Both the position numbers and the translations under genes were made by a program. A stretch of DNA of 8,353 nt, from positions 1 to 8,353 of the forward strand of contig JACVSB010000063.1 of the NCBI GenBank assembly GCA_014534155.1. The letters run 5' to 3'. Each line of letters begins with the position of its first letter. Within the stretch, counting starts at the first letter, position 1. Below are positions 1-5,599 of the stretch, piece by piece. This stretch comes from Thermoleophilia bacterium (lineage in GTDB: Bacteria > Actinomycetota > Thermoleophilia > Gaiellales > Gaiellaceae). The notes beneath the pieces are model-generated. The model saw only the letters and a list, made by a program, of their open reading frames with translations. It did not search any database and was not told where the DNA came from.

Positions 1-207
1 ATCCAGGCCGACCAGCTCGGGATCTCGCTGGGTCGAATCCTCCGCCTGCAGGCCGCGGAAGCGCGAAACCGCCGTCAGGCCGCCGCCGAGGAGCGCGCCA
101 TGAAGGCGCCGATCAAGATGCTCTTCCCGACGGTGCTCTTCATCTTCCCGGCGATGTTCATCGTCATCCTCGGGCCGGCCTTCCTCAACCTCTCGAAGCT
201 CTTCTAG
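1..207 (+). CDS. tadC: TadC-like type II secretion system F-domain protein, C-terminal fragment
   Basis: The last 68 codons of a gene that enters from the left edge and stops at TAG 205-207. The visible part begins [20 protein letters not shown], a pattern usual for the cytoplasmic helices near the end of the T2SSF domain. A basic/acidic linker and the segment [18 protein letters not shown] follow, leading into one hydrophobic helix (about residues 40-62) and a short polar tail. These features are typical of TadC, the inner-membrane platform protein that works with TadB and the TadA ATPase in assembling Flp/Tad pili. Family membership is well supported. The exact paralogue (TadC rather than TadB or GspF) rests on the remembered C-terminal pattern. 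The rest of the gene and any tad cluster would lie to the left of the window. Confidence 0.88.
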   Translation: MQADQLGISLGRILRLQAAEARNRRQAAAEERAMKAPIKMLFPTVLFIFPAMFIVILGPAFLNLSKLF

Positions 208-289
208 CCAGGCGCGGCTGCGGGGGGCGACCTTCGCGGCGGCGCGAGGCGATGAGCGAGGGCCGCGGGAAGCGGGCGGCGCCCGGGAT
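208..289. other. Gap between tadC and the DUF1800 remnant, no gene seen
   Basis: The stretch between the tadC stop and the degraded DUF1800 remnant shows no convincing gene or strong terminator. On the minus strand, one frame across about 337-280 reads AALLEQWLGTHAAAVIPG, which looks protein-like. It has no start of its own and I could not assign it. It may be further debris of the adjacent pseudogene. Confidence 0.3.
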
Positions 290-512
290 CACCGCGGCGG
301 CGTGCGTTCCCAGCCACTGCTCGAGGAGCGCGGCGTTAGTCGGATGTCGGGCGGAAGCGAGAGGGGCGGCGTCGTCAGCGAGCGGATCGCGCCGTGCAGG
401 CCCTTCGCTTCAGCGCCTCCGCCTCCCCGGGGCGCGGGCCGAACCCGGCGCGCCAGAGGAGACGTTCGGCCTGGACGCGTCCGAACGGGCCGCGGTAGAC
501 GGGGAGCGTCAC
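290..512 (-). pseudogene. Degraded N-terminal remnant of a DUF1800 family gene, frameshifted
   Basis: A GTG at 512-510 overlaps the TGA of the coiled-coil gene (511-509) as GTGA, a typical coupled operon start. The frame reads MTLPVYRGPFGRVQAERLL, then WRAGFGPRPGEAEAL, and reaches a stop at 377-375 after 45 codons. From about 410 the next frame continues the same logic with AKGLHGAIRSLTTPP (to about 364). Losing one base, or gaining two, near 405-412 would explain this. The joined text matches the N-terminal pattern I know from DUF1800 proteins: helix, then RAGFGPxPGE, then a glycine-rich G-x-x-G-A turn and a small L-T-x-P segment. DUF1800 proteins are normally several hundred residues of unknown function, so nearly all of the gene is missing. 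A third frame (about 337-280) has protein-like text, suggesting more indels or a deletion. The left end is approximate. Confidence 0.68.
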
Positions 513-1951
513 GCCCCGGGGATCGTCTCGCGGTTTCCCAGGGCCCCTTGCACCTGCGCAACGTAGGTCGCGAGCTGCGCCTCCTTCTGGCCCAGACGCC
601 GCTCGAGCTCCGCGAGCTCCTCCTCGCGGCGCGCCAGACGGTCCTCCCGAAGCTCGAGGTCCGTGTCGAGGCGCGCCTCTCGCGCGTCGAACTCCGCCTC
701 GCGCCCGTCGAGCTCTCGCACGCGGGTCTGCAGCGTCGCCTCCAGCTGGACGACGCGGGCCTCGCGGCGCTCGAGGCGCCCGCGCTCCGACCGGGCCAGC
801 GTCTCTGCGCTCGCGAGCGCCGCCTCCCGCTCCGAGAGCTCCGAGTCTCGCTCGCGCACCCGTCGCTCGAGCTCGTCCAGCTCGCGGCGGCGGGCGACGC
901 TCGCCTCGCTCGCATCCGCGATTGCCTCACGATCGGTTACCGCCGCCTCGCGGGCTTCGAGCTCGCGCTCCCGCCGGCCGAGCTCCTCGCCACGCTCGAG
1001 CGCCTCGGCCGCGGCCTGCGCGCGCGCGGCGAGCTCGCGCTCGGCGCGGGCCGTCTCCGCACGAAGCCGCTCCTCGCGCACGCGCAGCGCGGACTCGGCG
1101 GCGACGAAGGCCGACTCCCGCTCCCCGACGGCCGCCTCGCGAGCGGCGAGGGCACGCTCGCGCTCGTCGAGGTGTCGCAGGCGTTCCAGTCCCTCGCGCG
1201 CTGCCTCCCGGCGCTGTGCAAGCTCGGCCTCCTCGCGTTCGGCGTCCCTTCGCAAGCGCTCTCGGGCCTCCCGCAGGCTCGCATCTCGCTCGGCGAGCGC
1301 TCGCCGCTCGCGCTCGGCGCTCTCCGCGGCCTCCGCTTCGCGCTTGCGAAGCGCGGCCTCTCGCTCGCGCACGCGAGCCTCGGCAGCTGCGAGGGCGCCC
1401 GCCCGTCTCTCGAGCTGGCCGGCCGTCTGCGTGCGCTCCCGGTCAGTCGTCTGTAGCTCGCCGAGCCTGGCCGCGATCTCCGCCTCGCGCTCCCCCAGAG
1501 CACTCTCGCGCGCGGCGAGCGAGCTCTGCTCGGCGTGCAGCGCTTTCTGCTCCGAGCGGAGCGTCTTCAGCTCGTCGTCAAGCTGCTTCCGCCGCTTCTC
1601 CAGGTCGCCTTCCGCGAGCCCGAGCCGGGCTTCGCGACCGTCCAGCTCGGAGGCGCGGGCGCCCAGCTCACGGTCGATGTCGAGGCCACGCTGGAACGTC
1701 TCGAGCTCGTCGCGGAGCGCCGCGCGCAGATCCTCCTCGCGCGCGAGCGATGCCGCGAGCTCGCCGCGCACCGCGTCGAGGTCGCCGGCCTGCCCGTCCG
1801 CCTCCGTGCCGACCTCCGCGGCGGCTGCAGCCGCCGTCTCGGCGCCGGCGCTCGCCGTGGCGAGGTCGTCACGACGTCGCTCGAGCTGCGCGCGCAGGCC
1901 CGTGCCGAAGCCCTGCTCGGTCTCGTTCGCGGCGGTCTTCTCTCGGGGCAT
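509..1951 (-). CDS. Long alanine/glutamate/arginine-rich coiled-coil protein of unknown function
   Basis: A 480-residue protein starting at ATG 1951. A strong ribosome binding site, GGAGGAGGGAG, ends ten bases upstream, so the start is secure. From about residue 55 to 460 it is one heptad array built on units such as REAxLxx. For example, residues 414-428 repeat L/F-xx-RE-xx three times at a period of seven. Its only prolines are residues 2 and 478, and it has no cysteine or tryptophan, as expected for an uninterrupted rod. An alanine-rich stretch (residues 33-48) lies before the rod. A short distinct tail (QLATYVAQVQGALGNRE) with the only tyrosine ends the protein. There is no signal peptide, membrane helix, Walker motif or SMC head, so it is probably a cytoplasmic scaffold or rod; its role is not inferable. 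It is the last intact gene of the minus-strand run, 72 bp after the Nudix gene, and a DUF1800 remnant follows it. Several long antisense open frames here are by-products of the GC-rich heptad codons. Confidence 0.85.
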   Translation of the reverse strand: MPREKTAANETEQGFGTGLRAQLERRRDDLATASAGAETAAAAAAEVGTEADGQAGDLDAVRGELAASLAREEDLRAALRDELETFQRGLDIDRELGARASELDGREARLGLAEGDLEKRRKQLDDELKTLRSEQKALHAEQSSLAARESALGEREAEIAARLGELQTTDRERTQTAGQLERRAGALAAAEARVREREAALRKREAEAAESAERERRALAERDASLREARERLRRDAEREEAELAQRREAAREGLERLRHLDERERALAAREAAVGERESAFVAAESALRVREERLRAETARAERELAARAQAAAEALERGEELGRRERELEAREAAVTDREAIADASEASVARRRELDELERRVRERDSELSEREAALASAETLARSERGRLERREARVVQLEATLQTRVRELDGREAEFDAREARLDTDLELREDRLARREEELAELERRLGQKEAQLATYVAQVQGALGNRETIPGA

Positions 1952-1954
1952 GCG

Positions 1955-1973
1955 GCGTCGACTCCCTCCTCCG
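1955..1973 (-). promoter_or_regulatory. Strong Shine-Dalgarno site of the coiled-coil gene
   Basis: On the minus strand the 72-bp gap after the Nudix stop contains GGAGGAGGGAG, placed ten bases before ATG 1951. It is the best ribosome binding site in the left half of the window and fixes the coiled-coil start. It contrasts with the overlapping, weakly led genes upstream in the same run, so this gene is probably translated independently and more strongly. Confidence 0.6.
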
Positions 1974-2023
1974 GATCGGCCGCGGAACCGGCGCCGACCA
2001 TCCCCCTTCCGGTTGCGCTCCGG

Positions 2024-2725
2024 CTAGGCGCCTGCTCTCCCGGCGAGTCGGAGGGCCTCGACCGCGTCCCAGGACGCGATCGCATCGCCCGCCACCTGGG
2101 CGCCGATCTCGTCCGGCGCGCCGGCCCAGCGCAGCTCGGCGACCTTGCGGGGGTCGGGAAGCGGCTCCGCTCCCGGGCGCAGGCATGCGTGGTAGACGAC
2201 GAGCGCCGAGCCCGAGTCGTCGTTCACGCACACGGCGAGCGCGCGGAAACCGGGGAGGTCTTCGGGCGCGAGGCCGATCTCCTCTGCCGCGTCGGCGAGC
2301 ACCGCGGCGCGTGGTTCTTCGCGCGGAGCCAGCCCTCCGGACGCGGACGCGGTCCAGAGGAGCGGGTCCCTTCCGATCGACGGTCCCCGCAGCTGGAAGA
2401 GGAAGGCGCCGTCGGCGCGCTCCAGGAAGAGCTGGACGCCGAGGGCGAAGCCGAGCCGGCGGGCAAGGGACGGCTCCTGGAAGACCACCATGGCCTCGGC
2501 GTAGCGGCCGGCACGCCGCAGCACCGCGCCGTCCGGCGTGACGCCGTGGCAGAACGCGATCGGGCCGTCGAAGCGGTCGGGCGTGCGCGCAAGCGACTCG
2601 CGCACGTCCGCGACGGCGCGCGTCAAGGGGACGTCGAGCGTGAGCCGGAAGGGGTAGCGCAGAAAGCGCGGCTCGTCCGTGAGGGGCACGACGGCGTGCA
2701 CCGCTTCAGTCTCGCGTCCCCGCAT
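2024..2725 (-). CDS. Nudix-fold protein with a degenerate Nudix box
   Basis: A 233-residue protein if ATG 2725 is the start. Residues 1-90 form an N-terminal region without an obvious motif. A Nudix domain follows: strand GVQLFLERADGAFLFQLRG (about 96-114), then LWTASASGGL, then the box at residues 130-152. Aligned to G-x5-E-x7-R-E-U-x-E-E-x-G-U, it keeps the first glycine (G130), E136, the E-E pair (148-149), G151 and L152. The canonical R-E is replaced by A-D (144-145). Nudix enzymes hydrolyse nucleoside diphosphates linked to another group, often removing damaged nucleotides. The pair E148/E149 could still bind metal, so activity is plausible but not certain. The gene overlaps the end of the methyltransferase gene by 20 bp, which implies coupled translation. 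A longer in-frame N-terminus reaching 2833 exists but would lie inside that gene and reads as non-native sequence. Confidence 0.78.
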   Translation of the reverse strand: MRGRETEAVHAVVPLTDEPRFLRYPFRLTLDVPLTRAVADVRESLARTPDRFDGPIAFCHGVTPDGAVLRRAGRYAEAMVVFQEPSLARRLGFALGVQLFLERADGAFLFQLRGPSIGRDPLLWTASASGGLAPREEPRAAVLADAAEEIGLAPEDLPGFRALAVCVNDDSGSALVVYHACLRPGAEPLPDPRKVAELRWAGAPDEIGAQVAGDAIASWDAVEALRLAGRAGA

Positions 2726-3380
2726 GGCGGTTGCCACCGGAAGCTGCGGCGCTTCGCGTGCGCGGCCGCAGCGCGTGCAGCTCGACCCGCGGGGAGCGCT
2801 GCAGCACGACCGTCCGGACGTACCAGCGCTCACGTGCCGCGTCGAGGAAGGCGCGGGCCGGCGGGCGGCCCGGCTCGGCCACGAGCGCTTCCCCGTCGGA
2901 GAGAAGGCGGGGCAGGAGCGCGAGGAGCGCCGGCACGTTCCGCCGCTCGTAGAGGACGTCCGAGGCCAGGACGAGGTCCCAGGGGCCCGCGCGCACGAGT
3001 TCCTCGGCCGCGGACCACGTGACGGCGCGGCACGCCACGCGGCCGCCGGCCCGCGCCGCGTTCCGGCGCAGAAGGGCGACCGCGTCCGGTGACCAGTCAG
3101 TTGCGAGCACGTCGGCGCCTCGAAGCGCCGCCGCGAGGCTCGGAAGGCCGAGACCGCACCCGAGCTCGAGCACGCGCTTCGAGCTGAGGTCGCGGCCGCA
3201 GAGGGAGCGAGCGAGGGCGAGGCCGCTCGGCCAGAGCTCGGCCCAGTAGGGCAAGAACTCCTCCTGCTCGAAGGCCTTCTCGTCGAGGAGAGACTCCGCG
3301 TCGCGCGGGCGCAGGAGCGCGAGCGTGCGTCCGCAGAGCTCGACGCTCTCCTCGACGAGGTCGAGCGTTACCCGCTCCAA
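2706..3380 (-). CDS. Class I SAM-dependent methyltransferase, family-16 / METTL21-like
   Basis: A 224-residue protein if it starts at TTG 3380, which overlaps the AlkB stop by 13 bp. No ATG or GTG lies near, and the frame upstream is antisense-like text inside AlkB, so this start is the best available but uncertain. The N-terminal part has the family pattern PYWAELWPSGLALARSL (44-60). Motif I is VLELGCGLG (70-78, SAM glycine loop). An acidic residue after strand two lies in TDWSPDA (D95). Motif IV is DLVLASDVLYE (135-145), which closely matches lysine methyltransferases of the METTL21/FAM86/ETF-beta type. These enzymes usually modify protein lysines, but bacterial members are mostly uncharacterised and some resemble nicotinamide methyltransferases, so the substrate is open. 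It is the second gene of the AlkB run and overlaps the Nudix gene by 20 bp. Confidence 0.83.
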   Translation of the reverse strand: MERVTLDLVEESVELCGRTLALLRPRDAESLLDEKAFEQEEFLPYWAELWPSGLALARSLCGRDLSSKRVLELGCGLGLPSLAAALRGADVLATDWSPDAVALLRRNAARAGGRVACRAVTWSAAEELVRAGPWDLVLASDVLYERRNVPALLALLPRLLSDGEALVAEPGRPPARAFLDAARERWYVRTVVLQRSPRVELHALRPRTRSAAASGGNRHAGTRD

Positions 3381-3955
3381 CGCTGCGGGTTTCGCACGGT
3401 ACGGAAGGTGATCGAGTGGCGAAGCTCGCCGCCCGCCGGAATCGAGTGCTGCCAGGCCGAACGTGCGGCGCCCGCAAGGACGTACGCCGAGCGCGGCTCG
3501 AGCGGGAGCTCCCAGGTCCGCCGCGTCCCCTGCACCGTGCGCTGGAAGCGCATCCGGGCCGGCGTGCCGAGTGAGACGCCGACGATCGTGCCTCCGAACA
3601 TCGGCGCATCCCGGTGCCAGCCGATGCCCGCGCCGGGCGGGTAGCGCGAGACAAGGGTCTGCGAGAGCGCGTGCGGCTCGATCTCGGCGAGCTCCGCGCT
3701 CCGGTCGCGAAGCCAGCGCAGGGCGTCCGGGAGCGGCTCCGCGGGCACGAGCGCCCACGACTCGTACCCGTAGTCCCACCCGAAGTGGCGGACGGTGCGC
3801 CGAGCGACTTGGCCGCGCATGACGACCTCGCGGAACTCGAGGGCGGCGAGGAAGCCGAGGAGTGAGCGCTCCTCGTCTTCGCTCACGAAGTCCGGCCGGT
3901 AGCGCAGGCCCTCCGGCTTCTCGGCGATGGCACGGGGGCGGCCCACCGCCCGCAC
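3368..3955 (-). CDS. AlkB-like 2-oxoglutarate/Fe(II)-dependent dioxygenase
   Basis: A 195-residue protein from GTG 3955 (192 residues if GTG 3946 is used). Family landmarks appear in order: the nucleotide-recognition lid with RRTVRHFGWDYGYES (52-66); RYPPGAGIGWHRDAP (104-118), holding the iron ligands H114 and D116; the distal ligand H170 in WQHSIP; and R179-x5-R185 in RHSITFR, which binds 2-oxoglutarate. E. coli AlkB has R-x-N-x-T-x-R at this place. A serine replaces the asparagine here, a variant seen in the broader ALKBH-like group. These enzymes oxidatively remove alkyl groups from nucleic acid bases, or from proteins in some branches. The length fits single-domain members. It heads the minus-strand run and faces the transferase gene across 14 bp. 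No Shine-Dalgarno site precedes either GTG. GTG 3946 lies seven bases after a -10-like TAGCGT, so it may be a leaderless start. Confidence 0.9.
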   Translation of the reverse strand: MRAVGRPRAIAEKPEGLRYRPDFVSEDEERSLLGFLAALEFREVVMRGQVARRTVRHFGWDYGYESWALVPAEPLPDALRWLRDRSAELAEIEPHALSQTLVSRYPPGAGIGWHRDAPMFGGTIVGVSLGTPARMRFQRTVQGTRRTWELPLEPRSAYVLAGAARSAWQHSIPAGGELRHSITFRTVRNPQRWSG

Positions 3956-3964
3956 GCTAGCGTG
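3953..3964. promoter_or_regulatory. 12-bp perfect palindrome, candidate symmetric bidirectional promoter
   Basis: CACGCTAGCGTG at 3953-3964 is its own reverse complement. It puts TAGCGT, which fits the high-GC actinobacterial -10 pattern TAnnnT, on both strands. On plus (3958-3963), six bases separate it from ATG 3970 of the transferase gene. On minus (3959-3954), seven bases separate it from GTG 3946 of AlkB. Neither start has a Shine-Dalgarno site. This spacing is what leaderless transcripts starting on the first base of the start codon would need. No clear -35 hexamer was found on either side. It could alternatively be the operator of a dimeric regulator, or both. The sequence and spacing are directly visible; promoter activity is inferred. 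Confidence 0.5.
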
Positions 3965-3969
3965 AGCCG

Positions 3970-4569
3970 ATGCTCCTTTACGACAGCCCCGTCTCGGGCA
4001 ACTGCTACAAGGTTCGCCTCCTTCTCGCGCACCTCGCCGTCCCCTACGAGCGAAGGTGGGTCGACGTCGTCGACCGCTCGGACCGGCCCACGCTGCTCGG
4101 CGGAGTCAATCCGGCGCTTCGCGTGCCCACGCTCGTCCTCGACGACGGCCGCCCACTCGCAGAATCAGGTGCGATTCTCTGGTACTTCGGTGAAGGAACG
4201 CGGTTTCTCCCGGACGACGCCTACGAGCGCGCCCAGGTCTTGCAGTGGATGTTCTTCGAGCAGTACGACCACGAGCCCGCGCTCGCCGTCGTCCGCTTCT
4301 GGGTCTCCTACTCCGGGCGTCCGCAAGCGTTCGCCGACCGGATCGAGGAGCGGCGGGAAGCGGGCTACCGAGCGCTCGCGGCCATGGAGCGCCACCTCGA
4401 CGGTCGAGCGTACTTCGTCTCGGACGCGCTCACGCTCTGCGACATCGCGCTCTACGCGTACACCCACGTCGCGCACGAGGGAGGCTTCGACCTCTCCGCA
4501 TTCCAGGCGGTGCGCGCGTGGCTCGACCGCGTCGCCTCGGAGCCGGGGCACATCGCGATCGACGATTGA
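3970..4569 (+). CDS. Glutathione S-transferase-like protein
   Basis: A 199-residue protein starting at ATG 3970. The N-terminal thioredoxin-like half begins MLLYDSPVSGNCYKVRLLLA, with Ser/Tyr candidates for thiol activation (S6, S10, Y13). It then has the cis-proline turn RVPTL (P53) and the glutathione gamma-glutamyl binding pair in AESGAIL (E65, S66). The all-helical C-terminal half carries the N-capping box TLCDIALYAYTH (T155, D158) that is diagnostic for the fold. Length is normal. Such enzymes conjugate thiols to electrophiles, acting in the cytosol. Most actinobacteria use mycothiol rather than glutathione, so the true thiol donor is uncertain. The gene lacks a Shine-Dalgarno site and is probably leaderless. 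It shares a 14-bp junction with the divergent AlkB operon, which suggests co-regulation. Confidence 0.9.
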   Translation: MLLYDSPVSGNCYKVRLLLAHLAVPYERRWVDVVDRSDRPTLLGGVNPALRVPTLVLDDGRPLAESGAILWYFGEGTRFLPDDAYERAQVLQWMFFEQYDHEPALAVVRFWVSYSGRPQAFADRIEERREAGYRALAAMERHLDGRAYFVSDALTLCDIALYAYTHVAHEGGFDLSAFQAVRAWLDRVASEPGHIAIDD

Positions 4570-4592
4570 AGCGAGGGTTGTCCGCCCTTGCT
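4570..4592 (+). terminator. Hairpin directly after the transferase stop codon
   Basis: Immediately after TGA 4567-4569, AGCGAGGG (4570-4577) can pair with CCCTTGCT (4585-4592) around a seven-base loop. This gives an eight-pair stem with one G-U pair. No T-run follows, as is common for putative terminators in high-GC actinobacteria, so termination is likely but unproven. Confidence 0.42.
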
Positions 4593-4624
4593 CTGGTCGC
4601 GGCCGTTCGCGCTCCGCGTACCCG

Positions 4625-4742
4625 ATGGACCTCGAGGCGCTCGCCGGCCTGCGGCTTCTCGCCCGCTTCCGCCTCTCGGTCGCGATCGCCCTCGCTACGC
4701 TCGCCTACGGGACGATCGGCTACGCGCTCGCGGTAGCGAGGC
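4625..4742 (+). pseudogene. N-terminal remnant resembling a bacterial potassium channel
   Basis: An ATG at 4625 opens about 38 codons with strict GC-rich third positions: MDLEALAGLRLLARFRL, then SVAIALATLAYGTIGYALAVA. This is a short amphipathic start followed by one hydrophobic helix ending in G-T-x-G-Y. That arrangement is characteristic of the first transmembrane helix of two-helix potassium channels fused to a TrkA-N (RCK) domain. The pore helix, the selectivity filter (T-x-G-Y/F-G) and the second helix should follow. Instead, after about 4742, the frame turns into Arg/Pro/Ala-rich text antisense to the next gene. The gene therefore seems to be cut off just after helix one. No good ribosome binding site precedes it. 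It could also be a real small membrane protein with a basic tail, but the open frame running on to 5032 makes a remnant more likely. Confidence 0.5.
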
Positions 4743-4766
4743 GCCGCGCGAGTCGGACGCCGCCCA

Positions 4767-4788
4767 GCCCCGCTACCCGCCGCGGGGC
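4767..4788 (-). terminator. GC-only hairpin at the 3' end of the C39-like gene
   Basis: GCCCCGC (4767-4773) and GCGGGGC (4782-4788) form a perfect seven-pair stem with an eight-base loop. The structure spans the last codons and the TAG stop (4775-4773) of the minus-strand gene. It might terminate that gene and also block readthrough from the plus strand. There is no T-run, and GC-rich sequence makes such stems frequent by chance. Confidence 0.33.
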
Positions 4789-5576
4789 GGCGTTCCGTTG
4801 TCCCAGTGGCGCAGCTCGTACCCGGCGGCGGCGAGCTCGCGGCCGAGCGCGCGGGCGCTCGCCGGCCCCGCGATGCAGAGCACGCCCCCCTCCCGCCCGT
4901 CGCCGCGCTCGAGAGCCCGAGCCAGCGCCTCGGCCGGCTGGAAGTGGTAGCCCCGCCAGCCGAGTCGCGGGTAGCTGTCGCGGACGAGGAGGAGCGCGCG
5001 AGCGGGGCCGCGGAGCATCCCGGCCAGGTTGAGGAAGTGGCCGGTGTCCCACTCCGCGGGCGGCGCCTCGACGTCCTCCCCTGCGACGTGCGAAAGGAGG
5101 AGGCGAGGGTCGGGACGCGACCCCCAGAGCAGGCCCGTGCGGAGGTTCGCGAGGAGCGCCGCCTCGGGTGCCGCCTCGGCGACGATCTCAACGAGCCCTT
5201 CGACGGACGACGCGCTCCAGACGCCGGCAACAGGCAGGGCGCTCAACGTGCCGCCGGCGAGACGTTCGATCGCTCCCGCCAACGCGGATGCGGCAGTACC
5301 GCTAGCTCGGGCGTCCTTCGCCGGCGGCAGCTGCACGCGGTAGTCGCGTCGCGGCGTCTCTCCCTCCGGGACGAACTCGGCGGGATCGCCGTCCGGCAAC
5401 GTCGTTCCCGCCGCGAGGGCGACGGCATCCTGATCGAGCCCGTCGATGCCGCCGGCCGCGAGCACGACGGCGCCCCAGAAGCAGCCGCAGAGGTTGTCCT
5501 TCTGCGGCAGCTCGCGCGCCCAGATGTCCGCGAGCCCTTGCGGGCCGCGGGCGAGAGTGACGGTTGAGCTCGCCAC
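4773..5576 (-). CDS. Unassigned protein with possible C39/papain-like cysteine peptidase fold
   Basis: A 267-residue protein from GTG 5576, with GGTGAGG just ahead of it. I do not recognise it securely. It resembles an actinobacterial family of unknown function, possibly the one catalogued as DUF6885, but this is from memory. Near the N-terminus, ELPQKDNLCGCFWGAVVLAA (22-41) has the Q-x4-C-G plus hydrophobic helix arrangement of C39-like cysteine peptidases, with Q25 as oxyanion residue and C30 as nucleophile (C32 is an alternative). Later, WDTGHFLNLAGM (176-187) offers H180 and LLLVRDSYPRLGW (195-207) offers D200, in the usual H-then-Asp order. The middle (about 60-150) and the C-terminal part (VLCIAGPASARALGRELAAAGYE, about 232-254) show no known motif. 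There is no signal peptide or membrane helix. No precursor-peptide or transporter gene lies nearby, so a leader-peptidase role is unsupported. It faces the dehydrogenase gene across 29 bp. Confidence 0.72.
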   Translation of the reverse strand: MASSTVTLARGPQGLADIWARELPQKDNLCGCFWGAVVLAAGGIDGLDQDAVALAAGTTLPDGDPAEFVPEGETPRRDYRVQLPPAKDARASGTAASALAGAIERLAGGTLSALPVAGVWSASSVEGLVEIVAEAAPEAALLANLRTGLLWGSRPDPRLLLSHVAGEDVEAPPAEWDTGHFLNLAGMLRGPARALLLVRDSYPRLGWRGYHFQPAEALARALERGDGREGGVLCIAGPASARALGRELAAAGYELRHWDNGTPPRGG

Positions 5577-5593
5577 GCCTCACCGATCTTCGC

Positions 5594-5599
5594 AAACTA
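5594..5599 (-). promoter_or_regulatory. Possible -10 element of the C39-like gene
   Basis: In the 29-bp junction between divergent starts, the minus strand reads TAGTTT at 5599-5594, fitting TAnnnT. It would give a leader of about ten bases ahead of GTG 5576, including GGTGAGG. The overlapping plus-strand hexamer CAAACT (5593-5598) lies seven bases before GTG 5606 of the dehydrogenase, but is a poor match. No -35 is evident. Weak evidence. Confidence 0.28.

Noticed and set aside
302..2541. Several long plus-strand open frames across the coiled-coil gene
   Set aside because: They are antisense to a strongly led heptad-repeat gene, have low-complexity Arg/Ser/Pro composition and no ribosome binding sites, and arise from the periodic GC-rich codons.
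2726..2833. N-terminal extension of the Nudix gene up to 2833
   Set aside because: The extra 36 residues lie inside the methyltransferase coding sequence, are Cys/Arg/Ser-rich and do not resemble the family. ATG 2725 gives a natural start.
3381..3779. N-terminal extension of the methyltransferase frame up to 3779
   Set aside because: It overlaps AlkB in another frame across its catalytic motifs and reads as low-complexity text. The methyltransferase fold is complete from about 3380.
3953..3964. Palindrome as a mobile-element end or attachment site
   Set aside because: No second copy, direct repeat, integrase or transposase occurs in the window. Its position between two start codons fits transcription control better.
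4773..5576. Bacteriocin or RiPP leader-peptidase locus around the C39-like gene
   Set aside because: No precursor peptide with a double-glycine leader, ABC transporter or modification enzyme is present on either strand nearby.
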